The translations under genes and the position numbers were made by a program. A stretch of 46,899 nt of DNA, taken from positions 1 through 46,899 of the forward strand of contig CAZCFA010000013.1 of the NCBI GenBank assembly GCA_964497825.1. The letters run 5' to 3'. Under the pieces are notes generated by a model, which did not search any database, was not told the origin of the DNA, and worked only from the letters and a program-made list of their open reading frames with translations. Shown here piece after piece: positions 8,789 to 16,830 of this stretch; positions within the stretch are counted from its first letter, which is position 1; each line of letters starts with the position of its first letter. The DNA is from RHKX01 sp964497825 (GTDB taxonomy: Bacteria > Actinomycetota > Thermoleophilia > Solirubrobacterales > 70-9).

Positions 8789-8892
8789 CGCTCAGATCTC
8801 CTATCGGCGGCTCGGCGCCGAGCTTGAGCGCTTGCCGGGGCGGGGCGGCTGTCATCATCCGGCGGCAGACGATTCGAGCGAGGAGCGAGGCG

Positions 8893-9414
8893 ATGACCGA
8901 GACCGACAACGACGGGGCGCCGTTCGAGGGCGAGACCGAGGTCGCCACCTTCGGCGCCGGCTGCTTCTGGAAGCCCGAGGCCGAGTACCGCAAGGTCGAG
9001 GGCGTCGTCGACACCGCGGTCGGCTACGAGGGCGGCCACGTGCCGAACCCGACCTACGAGCAGGTCTGCAGCGGCACGACCGGCCACGCCGAGGTCGTCC
9101 GCGTCAGCTTCGACCCGGAGCGGATCAGCTACGACGAGATCCTCGACCGCTTCTGGGCGATGCACGACCCGACCCAGGTCAACCGCCAGGGCCCCGACAT
9201 CGGCGATCAGTACCGGACCGTGATCTTCACCCACTCGCCCGAGCAGGCGGCGGCGGCGGAGGCCTCGAAGCGACGCCGGCAGGAGAACCACGCGGAGCCG
9301 ATCGCGACCTCGATCGAGCCCGCGACCGGCTTCTACATGGCCGAGGACTACCACCAGTGCTACCTCGAGCAGCGCCGCACCGGCGGCCTGATGCGGCAGC
9401 TGCTGGGCCGCTGA
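8893..9414 (+). CDS. msrA: Peptide-methionine (S)-S-oxide reductase MsrA
   Basis: A 173-residue repair enzyme that reduces methionine S-sulfoxide in proteins, with electrons usually from thioredoxin. The catalytic Cys24 is in GAGCFWKPE. GYEGGHVPNPTYEQVCSGTTGHAE and the later FYMAEDYHQCYLEQ are standard; Cys in YHQCYL is a candidate resolving residue. The ATG at 8893 is chosen because AGGAG lies just upstream (8881-8885) and the family N-terminus follows. It would make a functional pair with the thioredoxin at 2853, though they are not linked. Confidence 0.95.
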   Translation: MTETDNDGAPFEGETEVATFGAGCFWKPEAEYRKVEGVVDTAVGYEGGHVPNPTYEQVCSGTTGHAEVVRVSFDPERISYDEILDRFWAMHDPTQVNRQGPDIGDQYRTVIFTHSPEQAAAAEASKRRRQENHAEPIATSIEPATGFYMAEDYHQCYLEQRRTGGLMRQLLGR

Positions 9415-9472
9415 CGATCAGCTCGCGCCGCGGTGCGCGCGATCGTCGGGCGCCCGGACCCCCGCACGAACC

Positions 9473-9503
9473 GGAATTGCTCTCGGTCAGCGAGAGCGAT
9501 TCC
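9473..9503 (+). repeat. 13-bp-stem hairpin element, copy 1
   Basis: Arms 9473-9485 and 9491-9503 pair over 13 positions (12 Watson-Crick, one G-T) around the loop GTCAG. It lies 58 bases after the msrA stop. The outer stem GGAATYG/CGATTCC is shared with a hairpin at 33386-33416, while the inner stem differs. A terminator-like or REP-like role is possible. Confidence 0.65.
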
Positions 9504-9673
9504 CGGCGGAGAGGCCGCGCCGGGCGGGGCCGCTCCGATCAGCCACAGCGATCGCCGGGGGAGGGCTCGCGCCGGGGCCGGCCGGCGCGCCGCGCCAATT
9601 CGTCGAGCGCCCGCGCGGCAGCACGAACCGGGGCGAGAGCGATCCCCGGTGAGGCGCCGGGGCCGGCCGGCGC
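9504..9673. repeat. Cluster of degenerate repeats between msrA and gabD
   Basis: The spacer holds diverged relatives of the preceding hairpin. One is a perfect 7-bp dyad ACCGGGG/CCCCGGT around CGAGAGCGAT (about 9625-9648). GCCGGGGCCGGCCGGCGC occurs near 9573 and again near 9657. GCACGAACCGG occurs near 9464 and again near 9620. These genes converge here, so part of this may stop transcription. No coding frame is supported. Confidence 0.5.
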
Positions 9674-11134
9674 TCAGACGTTGATCGCCACGTACTTCGT
9701 CTCGAGGTACTCGTGGATGCCCTCGTTGCCGCCCTCGCGGCCGATCCCCGACGCCTTGACGCCGCCGAACGGGGCGCCGGCGTTGGAGACCATCCCCTGG
9801 TTGAGGCCGATCATCCCCGTGTCGAGCCGCTCGCAGACGCGCAGCGCCCGCTTGACGTCGTTCGTGTAGAGGTAGGCGACGAGCCCGTACTCGGTCGCGT
9901 TCGCGGCCGCCACCGCCTCGTCCTCGGTGCGGAAGCTGCGGATCGGCGCGACCGGGCCGAAGATCTCCTCGGTTAGCAGGTCGGCGTCGTCGGGAACGTC
10001 GCTGAGCACCGTCGGCTCGTAGAAGTAGCCGGCGCCGTCGACCGCGCCGCCGCCGCAGAGCGCCTTCGCGCCCTTGCCGACCGCGTCGTCGACGAGCGCG
10101 GCGACCTTGGCCCGCTGATCGCCGTCGATCAGCGGCCCGACCTCGGTCCCCTGCTCGGAGCCGCGGCCGATCTTCAGCGCCGCCATCCGCTCGGCGAGCT
10201 TGGCGGCGAACCGCTCGGCGACGTCCTCGTGCACGTGGAAGCGGTTCGCCGACGTGCAGGCCTCGCCGACGTTGCGCATCTTCGCGACGATCGCGCCGGC
10301 GACCGCGTCGTCGAGGTCGGCGTCGTCGAAGACGACGAACGGCGCGTTGCCGCCGAGCTCCATCGAGGTCTTCAGCACCCCCTCGGCCGACTGCTCGATC
10401 AGCTTCCGGCCGACCTCGGTCGAGCCGGTGAAGGTGAGCTTGCGCAGCCGCGGGTCGGAGATGATCGGCTTCGAGACCGCGCTCGAGGACGAGCTCGTGA
10501 TCACGTTGAGCACGCCGGCGGGCAGCCCGACCTCGACCAGCAGCTCGGCCAGCTTCAGCATCGACAGCGGCGTCAGCTGCGCCGGCTTGATCACCATCGT
10601 GCAGCCGGCGGCGATCGCCGGGCCGATCTTCCGCGTCCCCATCGCCATCGGGAAGTTCCAGGGGGTGATCATGTAGCAGGGGCCGACCGGCTGGCGCATC
10701 ACCAGCACCCGGCTGGCGCCGTTGCCGGCCGCCTTGTAGTAGCCGTCGGCGCGCAGCGCCTCGCCCGAGTTCCAGCGGAAGAACTCGGCCGCGTAGGTGA
10801 TCTCGGCCTTCGACTCGGCGACCGACTTGCCCATCTCGAGCGTCATCAGCAGCGCCAGCTCCTCGATCCGCTCGCCGAGCAGCTCGTAGGCGTCGTGGAG
10901 CAGCTTCGCGCGGTCGTTGGGGGCGCTCGCCGCCCACTCCTCCCGGGCCGCGCAGGCGGCGTCGAGCGCCGCGATCGCGTCGTCGGGGGTCGCGTCGGCG
11001 ACCTCGCAGAGCGTCGCGCCGGTCGACGGGTCCTCGACCGCGAAGCTGCCGCCGCCCGTGGCCTCGCGCCACTCACCGTCGATCAGCAGCCGTCCGTTGA
11101 CGCCTTCGATCACCGCGCTCTCATCTGCCGCCAT
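9674..11134 (-). CDS. gabD: NAD(P)-dependent aldehyde dehydrogenase, succinate-semialdehyde type
   Basis: A 486-residue ALDH superfamily enzyme, usual length. Cofactor-site motifs ITPWNFPMAM and TFTGSTEVGRKL are present. The general base Glu lies in MELGGNAPF and the catalytic Cys in GEACTSANRF, followed by EEIFGPVAPI. The overall pattern is closest to succinate-semialdehyde dehydrogenases, which feed 4-aminobutyrate carbon into the TCA cycle; related acyl aldehydes are possible substrates. GGAGG sits four bases before the ATG. A TAGTGT box at 11170-11175 (minus strand) could start a leader of about 30 bases. Confidence 0.88.
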   Translation of the reverse strand: MAADESAVIEGVNGRLLIDGEWREATGGGSFAVEDPSTGATLCEVADATPDDAIAALDAACAAREEWAASAPNDRAKLLHDAYELLGERIEELALLMTLEMGKSVAESKAEITYAAEFFRWNSGEALRADGYYKAAGNGASRVLVMRQPVGPCYMITPWNFPMAMGTRKIGPAIAAGCTMVIKPAQLTPLSMLKLAELLVEVGLPAGVLNVITSSSSSAVSKPIISDPRLRKLTFTGSTEVGRKLIEQSAEGVLKTSMELGGNAPFVVFDDADLDDAVAGAIVAKMRNVGEACTSANRFHVHEDVAERFAAKLAERMAALKIGRGSEQGTEVGPLIDGDQRAKVAALVDDAVGKGAKALCGGGAVDGAGYFYEPTVLSDVPDDADLLTEEIFGPVAPIRSFRTEDEAVAAANATEYGLVAYLYTNDVKRALRVCERLDTGMIGLNQGMVSNAGAPFGGVKASGIGREGGNEGIHEYLETKYVAINV

Positions 11135-11204
11135 CTTGCCTCCGTCGATCTCGGGAAATCCTCAGGAGCACACTACCCGCGCCGGCGCCGCGGGAAGCTC
11201 GAGC

Positions 11205-12191
11205 TCAGCCGTCGTCGAAGGGCTCGATCGGGACCCCGTGGCCGCGCTCGCCGGTGCCGAGCTCGTAGGCGGCGGCGCCGGGGACGCTGATCGCGAGGTC
11301 GTCGCGGCCGCGGCGGCAGACGGTCAGCTCGAGGTCGGCGATCGAGCAGTTGAGCGAGTCGTGGCCGCCGCCGGCGGGATCGGAGTACTCCCAGCCGACG
11401 AACCGCTCCAGCGGCGCCGAGACGGAGCCGCGGACGGCGATCGCCTCACCGCGGGCGCTGAACTCGCAGCGGCCGGGGCGCGCGTCGATCGTCGCCGCGC
11501 GCGGCCGCAGGCCGCCGAGCCGGTGGCGCTCGCCGTCGAGCGCCAGCATGCCGTTGCCGATCCACGGTGTCCGCAACGGACCGAGCCGGATCCGGCCGGC
11601 GGCGAGGTCGAAGAACCCGCTGCGGTCGGCGCCGAGGCCGGCGCCGTGGATCCAGGTCCATGAGTCGGCGTGCTCGCTGCCCCAGTTGTGGCCGACCATG
11701 CCGGGCCAGCCGGCGAGCTCGACCGGCTCGCCTTCGAGCTCGAGCCTGCCGTCGAAGCTCGCGCCGGGGTGCGGGCTGAGCAGCTTCGTCCGCGGCAGCC
11801 GCGCCGCGTACAGCGACTCGCGGGGCAGGTGGCGCAGGCTCTCGTGGCGGTCGCTGAAGCGCAGCTCCCAGCTCGCCCGCGAGCGGTCCACGGCGATCGC
11901 GCCGCGGGCCCGGCCGGGCGCGATCTCGGCCTCGCCGATGCGCAGGTAGCCGCCGCCGGGAACCGCGATCTCGGCCTCGGGGTGGCGGCTCTTGAGCGCC
12001 AGCGGCCGCTCGCGGCCGGCGTCGAAGTAGGTCAGCCAGAGGGCGGCGGTCAGCGGCGCCCGCGGTCGGCGGTGGACGGTGTAGCGGATCCAGACCGCGC
12101 GGCCGCCTTCGGGTGCAGCCGCCTTCAGGTAGAAGCTCTCGTAGTGGCCGCGCTCTGTCGGCAGCGTCGGGAAGCGGGCCGCGGTGCGCAT
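11205..12191 (-). CDS. Lipocalin-like (CrtC/tocopherol cyclase-type) protein, function unknown
   Basis: A 328-residue beta-rich protein starting with GHYESFYLKA and WIRYTVHRRP. The central motif GHNWGSEHADSWTWIHG resembles the conserved core of the AttH/CrtC/SVF1-like double-lipocalin families. No signal peptide is seen. Many actinobacteria carry such proteins of unknown substrate; a hydrophobic ligand or lipid role is inference. The ATG at 12191 lies 7 bases after TAGCGT; a GTG at 12200 is the alternative start. It is divergent from the cell-wall hydrolase at 12252 and upstream of gabD on the same strand. Confidence 0.7.
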   Translation of the reverse strand: MRTAARFPTLPTERGHYESFYLKAAAPEGGRAVWIRYTVHRRPRAPLTAALWLTYFDAGRERPLALKSRHPEAEIAVPGGGYLRIGEAEIAPGRARGAIAVDRSRASWELRFSDRHESLRHLPRESLYAARLPRTKLLSPHPGASFDGRLELEGEPVELAGWPGMVGHNWGSEHADSWTWIHGAGLGADRSGFFDLAAGRIRLGPLRTPWIGNGMLALDGERHRLGGLRPRAATIDARPGRCEFSARGEAIAVRGSVSAPLERFVGWEYSDPAGGGHDSLNCSIADLELTVCRRGRDDLAISVPGAAAYELGTGERGHGVPIEPFDDG

Positions 12192-12198
12192 GTGCGGC

Positions 12199-12204
12199 AC
12201 GCTA
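12199..12204 (-). promoter_or_regulatory. Putative -10 box of the lipocalin-like gene
   Basis: TAGCGT on the minus strand lies 7 bases before the ATG at 12191. The leaderless spacing supports that ATG over the upstream GTG, which would fall inside the box. Confidence 0.45.
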
Positions 12205-12251
12205 GTAGCCTGCCGGCATCGGCGACGAGCCGCCGCTGTCACCCTGTTGGC

Positions 12252-13841
12252 TTGCCGGCAGACCCCCAGAGCCCGGCGCCGGGCCGATCCCGGCGCGTCC
12301 GCCTCGGCGTCCTCGCCGTGGTGGCGGCGACGCTCGCCGCGGTCGCGGCGGTCGTGCTGGCGCTGAGCGGCAGCGACGGGCGGCAGGGCTTCAGCCCCGA
12401 CCGCGTCGCCGCGATCGCGGTCGCCAGCGACGGCTCCGACCCGTTTCAGTGGGAGCCCGACCGCAGCGCCGACTTCGCCGACCGCGCCACGCTCGCCTAC
12501 GCCCACATCCTCTACGAGAAGAGCCCCGGCGGGATCGTCGCCAGCGCCCGCCGGACGGCCCGCTGGCGGCCGCTGATCGAGCGCGCGGCCGCCGCCCACG
12601 GGATCGACCCCGACCGGATCGAGGCGATGGTGCTGCTCGAGAGCGCCGGCCGCCCCGACGTCGTCGCCGGCGCCAGCGCCGACGACGCCGCCGGGCTGGC
12701 GCAGATCGTCGCCGCGACCGGGATCGACCTGCTCGACATGGACATCGACATCAAGCGCAGCCGCGAGCTGACCCGGCGGCTGGACGCGAACGCGGCGGCG
12801 ACCGGGCGCGCCCAGGACGACGCCAGCTCGACGCGGCCGAAGCGGCGCGCCAGGGCGCTGTTGAAGCTGCGCCGGCTCGCCCGCGAGCGGCAGCGGCTCG
12901 TCCGCCGGCGCCGCGCGATCGACGCCCGCTTCCGCCCCGCCGACGCGCTCGACGGGATGGCGAGCTACCTGCAGCGCGCCGACCGCCGATTCGGCGATGC
13001 CGACCTCGGCACCGTCAGCTACCACATGGGGATCGGCAACCTCGAGACCGCGATCGGCGACTACCTCGGCGTCGACGCCTCCGGCGGCGCTGTCGGCGGC
13101 CTCGTCGCCGACGAGGGGATGACCTACCCGCGCCTGTTCTTCGACTCCTCGCCGCTCGAGCACGCCGAGGCCTGGGACCTGCTGAGCTCGCTCGGCGACG
13201 ACAGCTCGACCTACCTGTGGCGGGTCAAGGCGGCGCTGCGGATCATGGCGCTGTACCGCGACGACCCCGCCGAGCTCAGGCGGCTGGCGCGCCTGCAGAC
13301 CGCGAAGGCGACCCAGGAGGAGGTCTTCCACCCGGAGGGCTCGACCGAGGTCTTCGCCGACGCGGCGGCGCTCGAGCGCGCGCGCGAGAGCGGTGAGCTG
13401 GTCGCGATCCCGACCGGCGGCGATTACGGCTACCGGATCGCGAACGACCTCGGTGAGCTCGCACCCAACTTCGGCGTCGGCCCGTCGCTGTACCGGGCGC
13501 TGCGCCCGGAGGCGCTGGCGACGCTGATCTACATGGCCGGCAAGGTGCGCGAGATCAACGGCGGCAAGGGGACGCTGAAGGTTTCGAGCGCGGTCCGCGA
13601 CCAGCGGTACCAGGACCAGCTCGTCGGGGTCAACTCGGAGGCGACGCCGAACTACTCGCTGCACACGACCGGATACGGCTTCGACATCCCCCGCGACTAC
13701 TCGAGCAACTCGCAGGCGCGGGCGTTCCAGTTCGTGCTCGACCGGCTGCGGGCGCTGAACGTGATCGACTACGCGGTCGAGCCGTCGGCGATCCACGTCG
13801 CCGTCGGCCCCGAGGCGCGGGCGCTGCTGTCACCGGATTGA
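12252..13841 (+). CDS. Membrane-anchored lytic transglycosylase fused to an M15-like (DUF5715) peptidase domain
   Basis: The product is about 529 residues. An N-terminal membrane anchor (VRLGVLAVVAATLAAVAAVV) is followed by an SLT-type lysozyme domain: IERAAAAHGIDPDRIEAMVLLESAG holds the likely catalytic Glu, and AGLAQI and VSYHMGIGNLETAI match the later SLT motifs. A basic linker rich in R and K interrupts this domain. The C-terminal part has SLHTTGYGFDIPR and HVAVG, resembling the His/Asp zinc ligands of M15 carboxypeptidases. Together this suggests cutting of both glycan and peptide parts of peptidoglycan. The start is uncertain: TTG at 12252 is the last plausible codon before the anchor and no clear Shine-Dalgarno is seen. 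Confidence 0.75.
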   Translation: MPADPQSPAPGRSRRVRLGVLAVVAATLAAVAAVVLALSGSDGRQGFSPDRVAAIAVASDGSDPFQWEPDRSADFADRATLAYAHILYEKSPGGIVASARRTARWRPLIERAAAAHGIDPDRIEAMVLLESAGRPDVVAGASADDAAGLAQIVAATGIDLLDMDIDIKRSRELTRRLDANAAATGRAQDDASSTRPKRRARALLKLRRLARERQRLVRRRRAIDARFRPADALDGMASYLQRADRRFGDADLGTVSYHMGIGNLETAIGDYLGVDASGGAVGGLVADEGMTYPRLFFDSSPLEHAEAWDLLSSLGDDSSTYLWRVKAALRIMALYRDDPAELRRLARLQTAKATQEEVFHPEGSTEVFADAAALERARESGELVAIPTGGDYGYRIANDLGELAPNFGVGPSLYRALRPEALATLIYMAGKVREINGGKGTLKVSSAVRDQRYQDQLVGVNSEATPNYSLHTTGYGFDIPRDYSSNSQARAFQFVLDRLRALNVIDYAVEPSAIHVAVGPEARALLSPD

Positions 13842-14120
13842 GCCGAGCCCGCGCATGGGCCGGCCCCAACCGCGCCCGCGCCTGCCCGCCCCCGCCCGCA
13901 TCGAACGACGATCGCCGCCCCCGCCCGCGCCTGGCGGCCCAACCGCGCCCGCGCCCGCGCCGACCGTCGGTTTCTACCCCGTATAGCGAGGAGCGGTCGA
14001 CGTTCGACGGTGGCGGACGTCGTCGCGGCGCCTACCGCGGCAGGGGTGCGTCGGCGGTGGCGGATGCGTCGTCGCGGCGCGCGGCGCGCGTCGCCCGCGG
14101 CGGATGGCTCGGCCCGGCGC
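13842..14120. other. Spacer with C-rich repeats and a dispersed element
   Basis: Between two convergent genes. 13850-13957 is built from CCCGCCC and CGCGCCCG tracts. A 52-base element (13958-14009) follows, then a stretch with repeated GCGTCGTCGCGGCGC-type words. I see no credible gene. Confidence 0.5.
13958..14009 (+). repeat. 52-bp dispersed repeat, copy A
   Basis: This matches the reverse complement of 25141-25192 at 44 of 52 positions with no gaps. The core is TTTCTACC, then ATAGC and AGGAGC. It lies 116 bases beyond the stop of the upstream plus-strand gene. In both copies the sequence reads, in one frame, as PTV-x-FY-x-x followed by TAG. Confidence 0.75.
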
Positions 14121-15200
14121 CTACGTGTGCTTGACGGTGATCACGTCGCCGTCCGCGACCACGTAGTCGCGGCCCTCGACCCGGAGCAGGCCCTCGTCGC
14201 GGGCGGCGCCGTAGCCGCCGAGCCGGACCAGATCCTCCCAGCCGATCACCTCGGCCTTGACGAAGCCGTCCTGGATGTCGCTGTGGATGCGGCCGGCGGC
14301 GTGCCAGGCGCTGAGGCCGCGGCGCAGGCTCCAGGCGCGTCCCTCGTTGCCCTCGCCGGCGGTGAAGAAGCTGACCAGGTCGAGCAGCGAGTAGGCGGCG
14401 CGAACCATCCGCCCGAGGCCCGACTCGGAGATCCCGAGCTCGGCCCGCATCTGCGCCGCCTCGCCCGGGTCGAGCTCGACCAGCTCGGCCTCGATCTTGG
14501 CGCTGAGCGCGATTGCCTCGTCGCCGGAGCGGCGCGCGTGCTCGACCAGCGCCGCCGGCGCCGCCTCCTCGCCCTCGTCGACGTTGGCGACGTAGAGCAC
14601 CGGCTTCGAGCTCAGCGCGCCGAGCTGCCGCGGGCCGGCCTCGCCGACCGTGTCGGGAACCGGGACCGAGCGCACGGGCTCGCCGCGCTCGAGGGCGGCG
14701 ACGACCGCGGCCAGCCAGTCGCGCTCGGCGACGACCTCGTCCGCCCGCGCCCGCGCCTGCTTCGTCACCCGCTCGAGCCGCCGCTGCGCGGTCTCGAGGT
14801 CGGCGAGCATCAGCTCCGCCTCGACCATCTCGGCGTCGGCGACCGGATCGACGCGGCCGTCGGGATGGGGGACGCCACCGTCGGAGTGGGCGCGGACGAC
14901 GTGGCAGATCGCGTCGGTCTCGCGGATCGAGGCGAGGAACTGGTTGCCGAGCCCCTCGCCGGCGGCGGCGCCGCGGACGAGGCCGGCGATGTCGTGGACC
15001 TCGAGCGATTCATGAACGATCGGCGTCGCCCCGATCACCGCCGCGACCCGCTCGAGCCGCTCGTCGGGGACCGCCGCGATCGCGACGTTGGGCTCGATCG
15101 TCGTGAACGGATAGCCGGCGGCCTCGGCGCCGGCCGCGGTGAGCGCGTTGAACAGCGTCGACTTGCCCGCGTTCGGCATCCCGACGATCCCGACCTTCAC
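14121..15200 (-). CDS. ychF: Redox-regulated ATPase YchF (Obg family)
   Basis: A 359-residue P-loop NTPase that associates with ribosomes; the family prefers ATP over GTP. The P-loop is GMPNAGKST at the N-terminus. The DIAGLVRGAAAGEGLGNQFL switch region and NVDE in place of NKxD are the YchF hallmarks. The C-terminal TGS domain ends in VVADGDVITVKHT. The start is GTG and overlaps the PAP2 stop by four bases (GTGA), so the two genes are co-transcribed and probably translationally coupled. Confidence 0.95.
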   Translation of the reverse strand: MKVGIVGMPNAGKSTLFNALTAAGAEAAGYPFTTIEPNVAIAAVPDERLERVAAVIGATPIVHESLEVHDIAGLVRGAAAGEGLGNQFLASIRETDAICHVVRAHSDGGVPHPDGRVDPVADAEMVEAELMLADLETAQRRLERVTKQARARADEVVAERDWLAAVVAALERGEPVRSVPVPDTVGEAGPRQLGALSSKPVLYVANVDEGEEAAPAALVEHARRSGDEAIALSAKIEAELVELDPGEAAQMRAELGISESGLGRMVRAAYSLLDLVSFFTAGEGNEGRAWSLRRGLSAWHAAGRIHSDIQDGFVKAEVIGWEDLVRLGGYGAARDEGLLRVEGRDYVVADGDVITVKHT

Positions 15201-15814
15201 GGCGGCCCCCCGCGCCAGAGAACCTCGGGCGGCAGCGGGTATGTGGCGCCGATCAGCGCTCCCAGCGCCGCCCCGGCGAGCACGTCGGAGGGGTAGTGCA
15301 TGCCGAGGTAGGGACGGCCGAGGCAGCTCGCGGCGGCGAGCGCGTACAGCGGCGCGCGGGCGCCGGGCGCGAGGCGGCCGAGCACGATCGCGGCGGCGAC
15401 CGACGAGGCCGCATGGGCGGAGGGGAACGAGAGCCTGCTCGGCGCCCGCGCCAGCGGCGGGTGGCCGTCGATCCGCGGCCGCTCGCGGCCGACGGCGAGC
15501 TTGACCGCGTAGTTGGCGAGCACCGCGACCGGCGCCGCCGCGGCGGCCCGGAGCCAGCGCCGGCGAGCGCCCGGGTGCAGGGCGGCGCCGGCGAGGCCGA
15601 TCGCGGCCCAGCCCGCGCCGCGCTCGCCGAGCGCGCCGAGGACGCCGGCGGCGCGCTCGACCGCCGGCGCGTGGCCGCGCGTGCGGAAGGCAACCAGGAT
15701 CCGGCGGTCTGCCCGGCGGGCGAGCCCAGGGGCGGAGCTTGCGCTGCGGCGGCGAGCGAGCACGGCGGGGGAGGATAGGCGCGCCGCCCCGCGGGGACGG
15801 CGACGCTGGGACAA
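15197..15814 (-). CDS. PAP2 family phosphatase
   Basis: Up to 205 residues with several membrane segments and the three PAP2 motifs: KLAVGRERPR, SFPSAHAAS and GRPYLGMHYPSDVLAG. Such enzymes remove phosphate from lipids, for example undecaprenyl pyrophosphate or phosphatidate, at the membrane. The start is uncertain: TTG at 15814 gives an arginine-rich N-terminus, while GTG at 15763 would give 188 residues. The PAP2 gene leads a two-gene unit with ychF and is divergent from the BtrH-like gene by only 8 bases if the TTG is used. Confidence 0.85.
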   Translation of the reverse strand: MSQRRRPRGAARLSSPAVLARRRSASSAPGLARRADRRILVAFRTRGHAPAVERAAGVLGALGERGAGWAAIGLAGAALHPGARRRWLRAAAAAPVAVLANYAVKLAVGRERPRIDGHPPLARAPSRLSFPSAHAASSVAAAIVLGRLAPGARAPLYALAAASCLGRPYLGMHYPSDVLAGAALGALIGATYPLPPEVLWRGGPP

Positions 15815-15822
15815 TCGCGCCG

Positions 15823-16830
15823 ATGAGCCCCGGGCCCGAGCAGACGCCGCGGATCGTGCCCGGCTACGAGCACAGGCCGGGGCTTCACTGCGGATCGACG
15901 GCGCTGCGCAACCTGCTCGCCCATCACGGCACCGAGATCTCCGAGGAGCTCGCGTTCGGGCTCGGCGCCGGCGCCTGCTTCTACTACTTCAGCGCCGCCG
16001 AGCTGTCGCCGACGCGGTTCACCAACGGCCGCACCGGCCGGCTCGAGGAGCGGTTCCTGGAGCTGACCGGGGCGCCGCTGCGGCTGCGCACGGCCGCCGA
16101 CCCGGACCGCTCCTGGGAGCTGGCGCGCGAGGTCATCGACGACGGACGCCCGGCGCTGCTGCTGACCGACCTCTACCACCTCGACCACTACGGCAACTCG
16201 GCCCACTTCCCCGGCCACGCGGTCGTCCTCGCCGGCTACGACGAGGACGCCGCCTACGTCTCCGACACCGGCTTCGACGGGCTGCAGCGGACCTCGCTGG
16301 CGGGGCTGCGGCGGGCCCGCCACGAGCAGCACCCGTTCTACCCGCTGGCCGGCCACATCTTCGACATCCCGGCCGAGCCGCCGAGCCGCGAGCGGCTGCT
16401 CGCCGCCGCCCCCGCCGCGATCGCTAGTGCGGCGGCGCGGATGCTCGCGCCCGAGCTCGGACCCTTCGAGGGGTTGCCGGCGCTGCGGCGACTGCAAGCG
16501 GAGATCGGCGCCTGGCCCGCCGAGGCGCCGGACTGGGCCTGGTGCGCGCGCTTCAACTACCAGGTGATCGAGCGCCGCGGCACCGGCGGCGCCAACTTCC
16601 GAACGCTGTACTCGCGCTTTCTCGCCGAGGTCGGCCGCGACGCCGGGGCGGCGCTCGCCGCGAGCGCCGCCGAGCGCTGGAGCCAGCTCGCCGCCGAGCT
16701 CTACGAGGCGAGCGAGGCGGAGGCCGCCGACCCGGCGGGCTGGAGGCGCATCGAGGCGCGGACCGCGGCGGTGCTCGAGGCCGAGCAGCGGCTCTGGGAG
16801 GCGCTCAGCCCGGCTTCCGCAGCAGGCTGA
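15823..16830 (+). CDS. BtrH N-terminal domain/DUF4872-like protein
   Basis: A 335-residue protein. Residues 1-170 fit the BtrH N-terminal domain: GYEHRPGLHCGSTALRNLL with Cys23 as a likely nucleophile, then GLGAGACFYYF, and a later His in NSAHFPGHAVVLAGYDE, giving a papain-like Cys-His arrangement. The rest is alpha-helical and resembles DUF4872. BtrH itself transfers an acyl chain from a carrier protein in butirosin synthesis. No biosynthetic cluster is nearby, so the substrate is unknown. The start ATG is 7 bases after GACAAT. The 3' end overlaps the convergent methyltransferase gene by 26 bases. Confidence 0.75.
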   Translation: MSPGPEQTPRIVPGYEHRPGLHCGSTALRNLLAHHGTEISEELAFGLGAGACFYYFSAAELSPTRFTNGRTGRLEERFLELTGAPLRLRTAADPDRSWELAREVIDDGRPALLLTDLYHLDHYGNSAHFPGHAVVLAGYDEDAAYVSDTGFDGLQRTSLAGLRRARHEQHPFYPLAGHIFDIPAEPPSRERLLAAAPAAIASAAARMLAPELGPFEGLPALRRLQAEIGAWPAEAPDWAWCARFNYQVIERRGTGGANFRTLYSRFLAEVGRDAGAALAASAAERWSQLAAELYEASEAEAADPAGWRRIEARTAAVLEAEQRLWEALSPASAAG

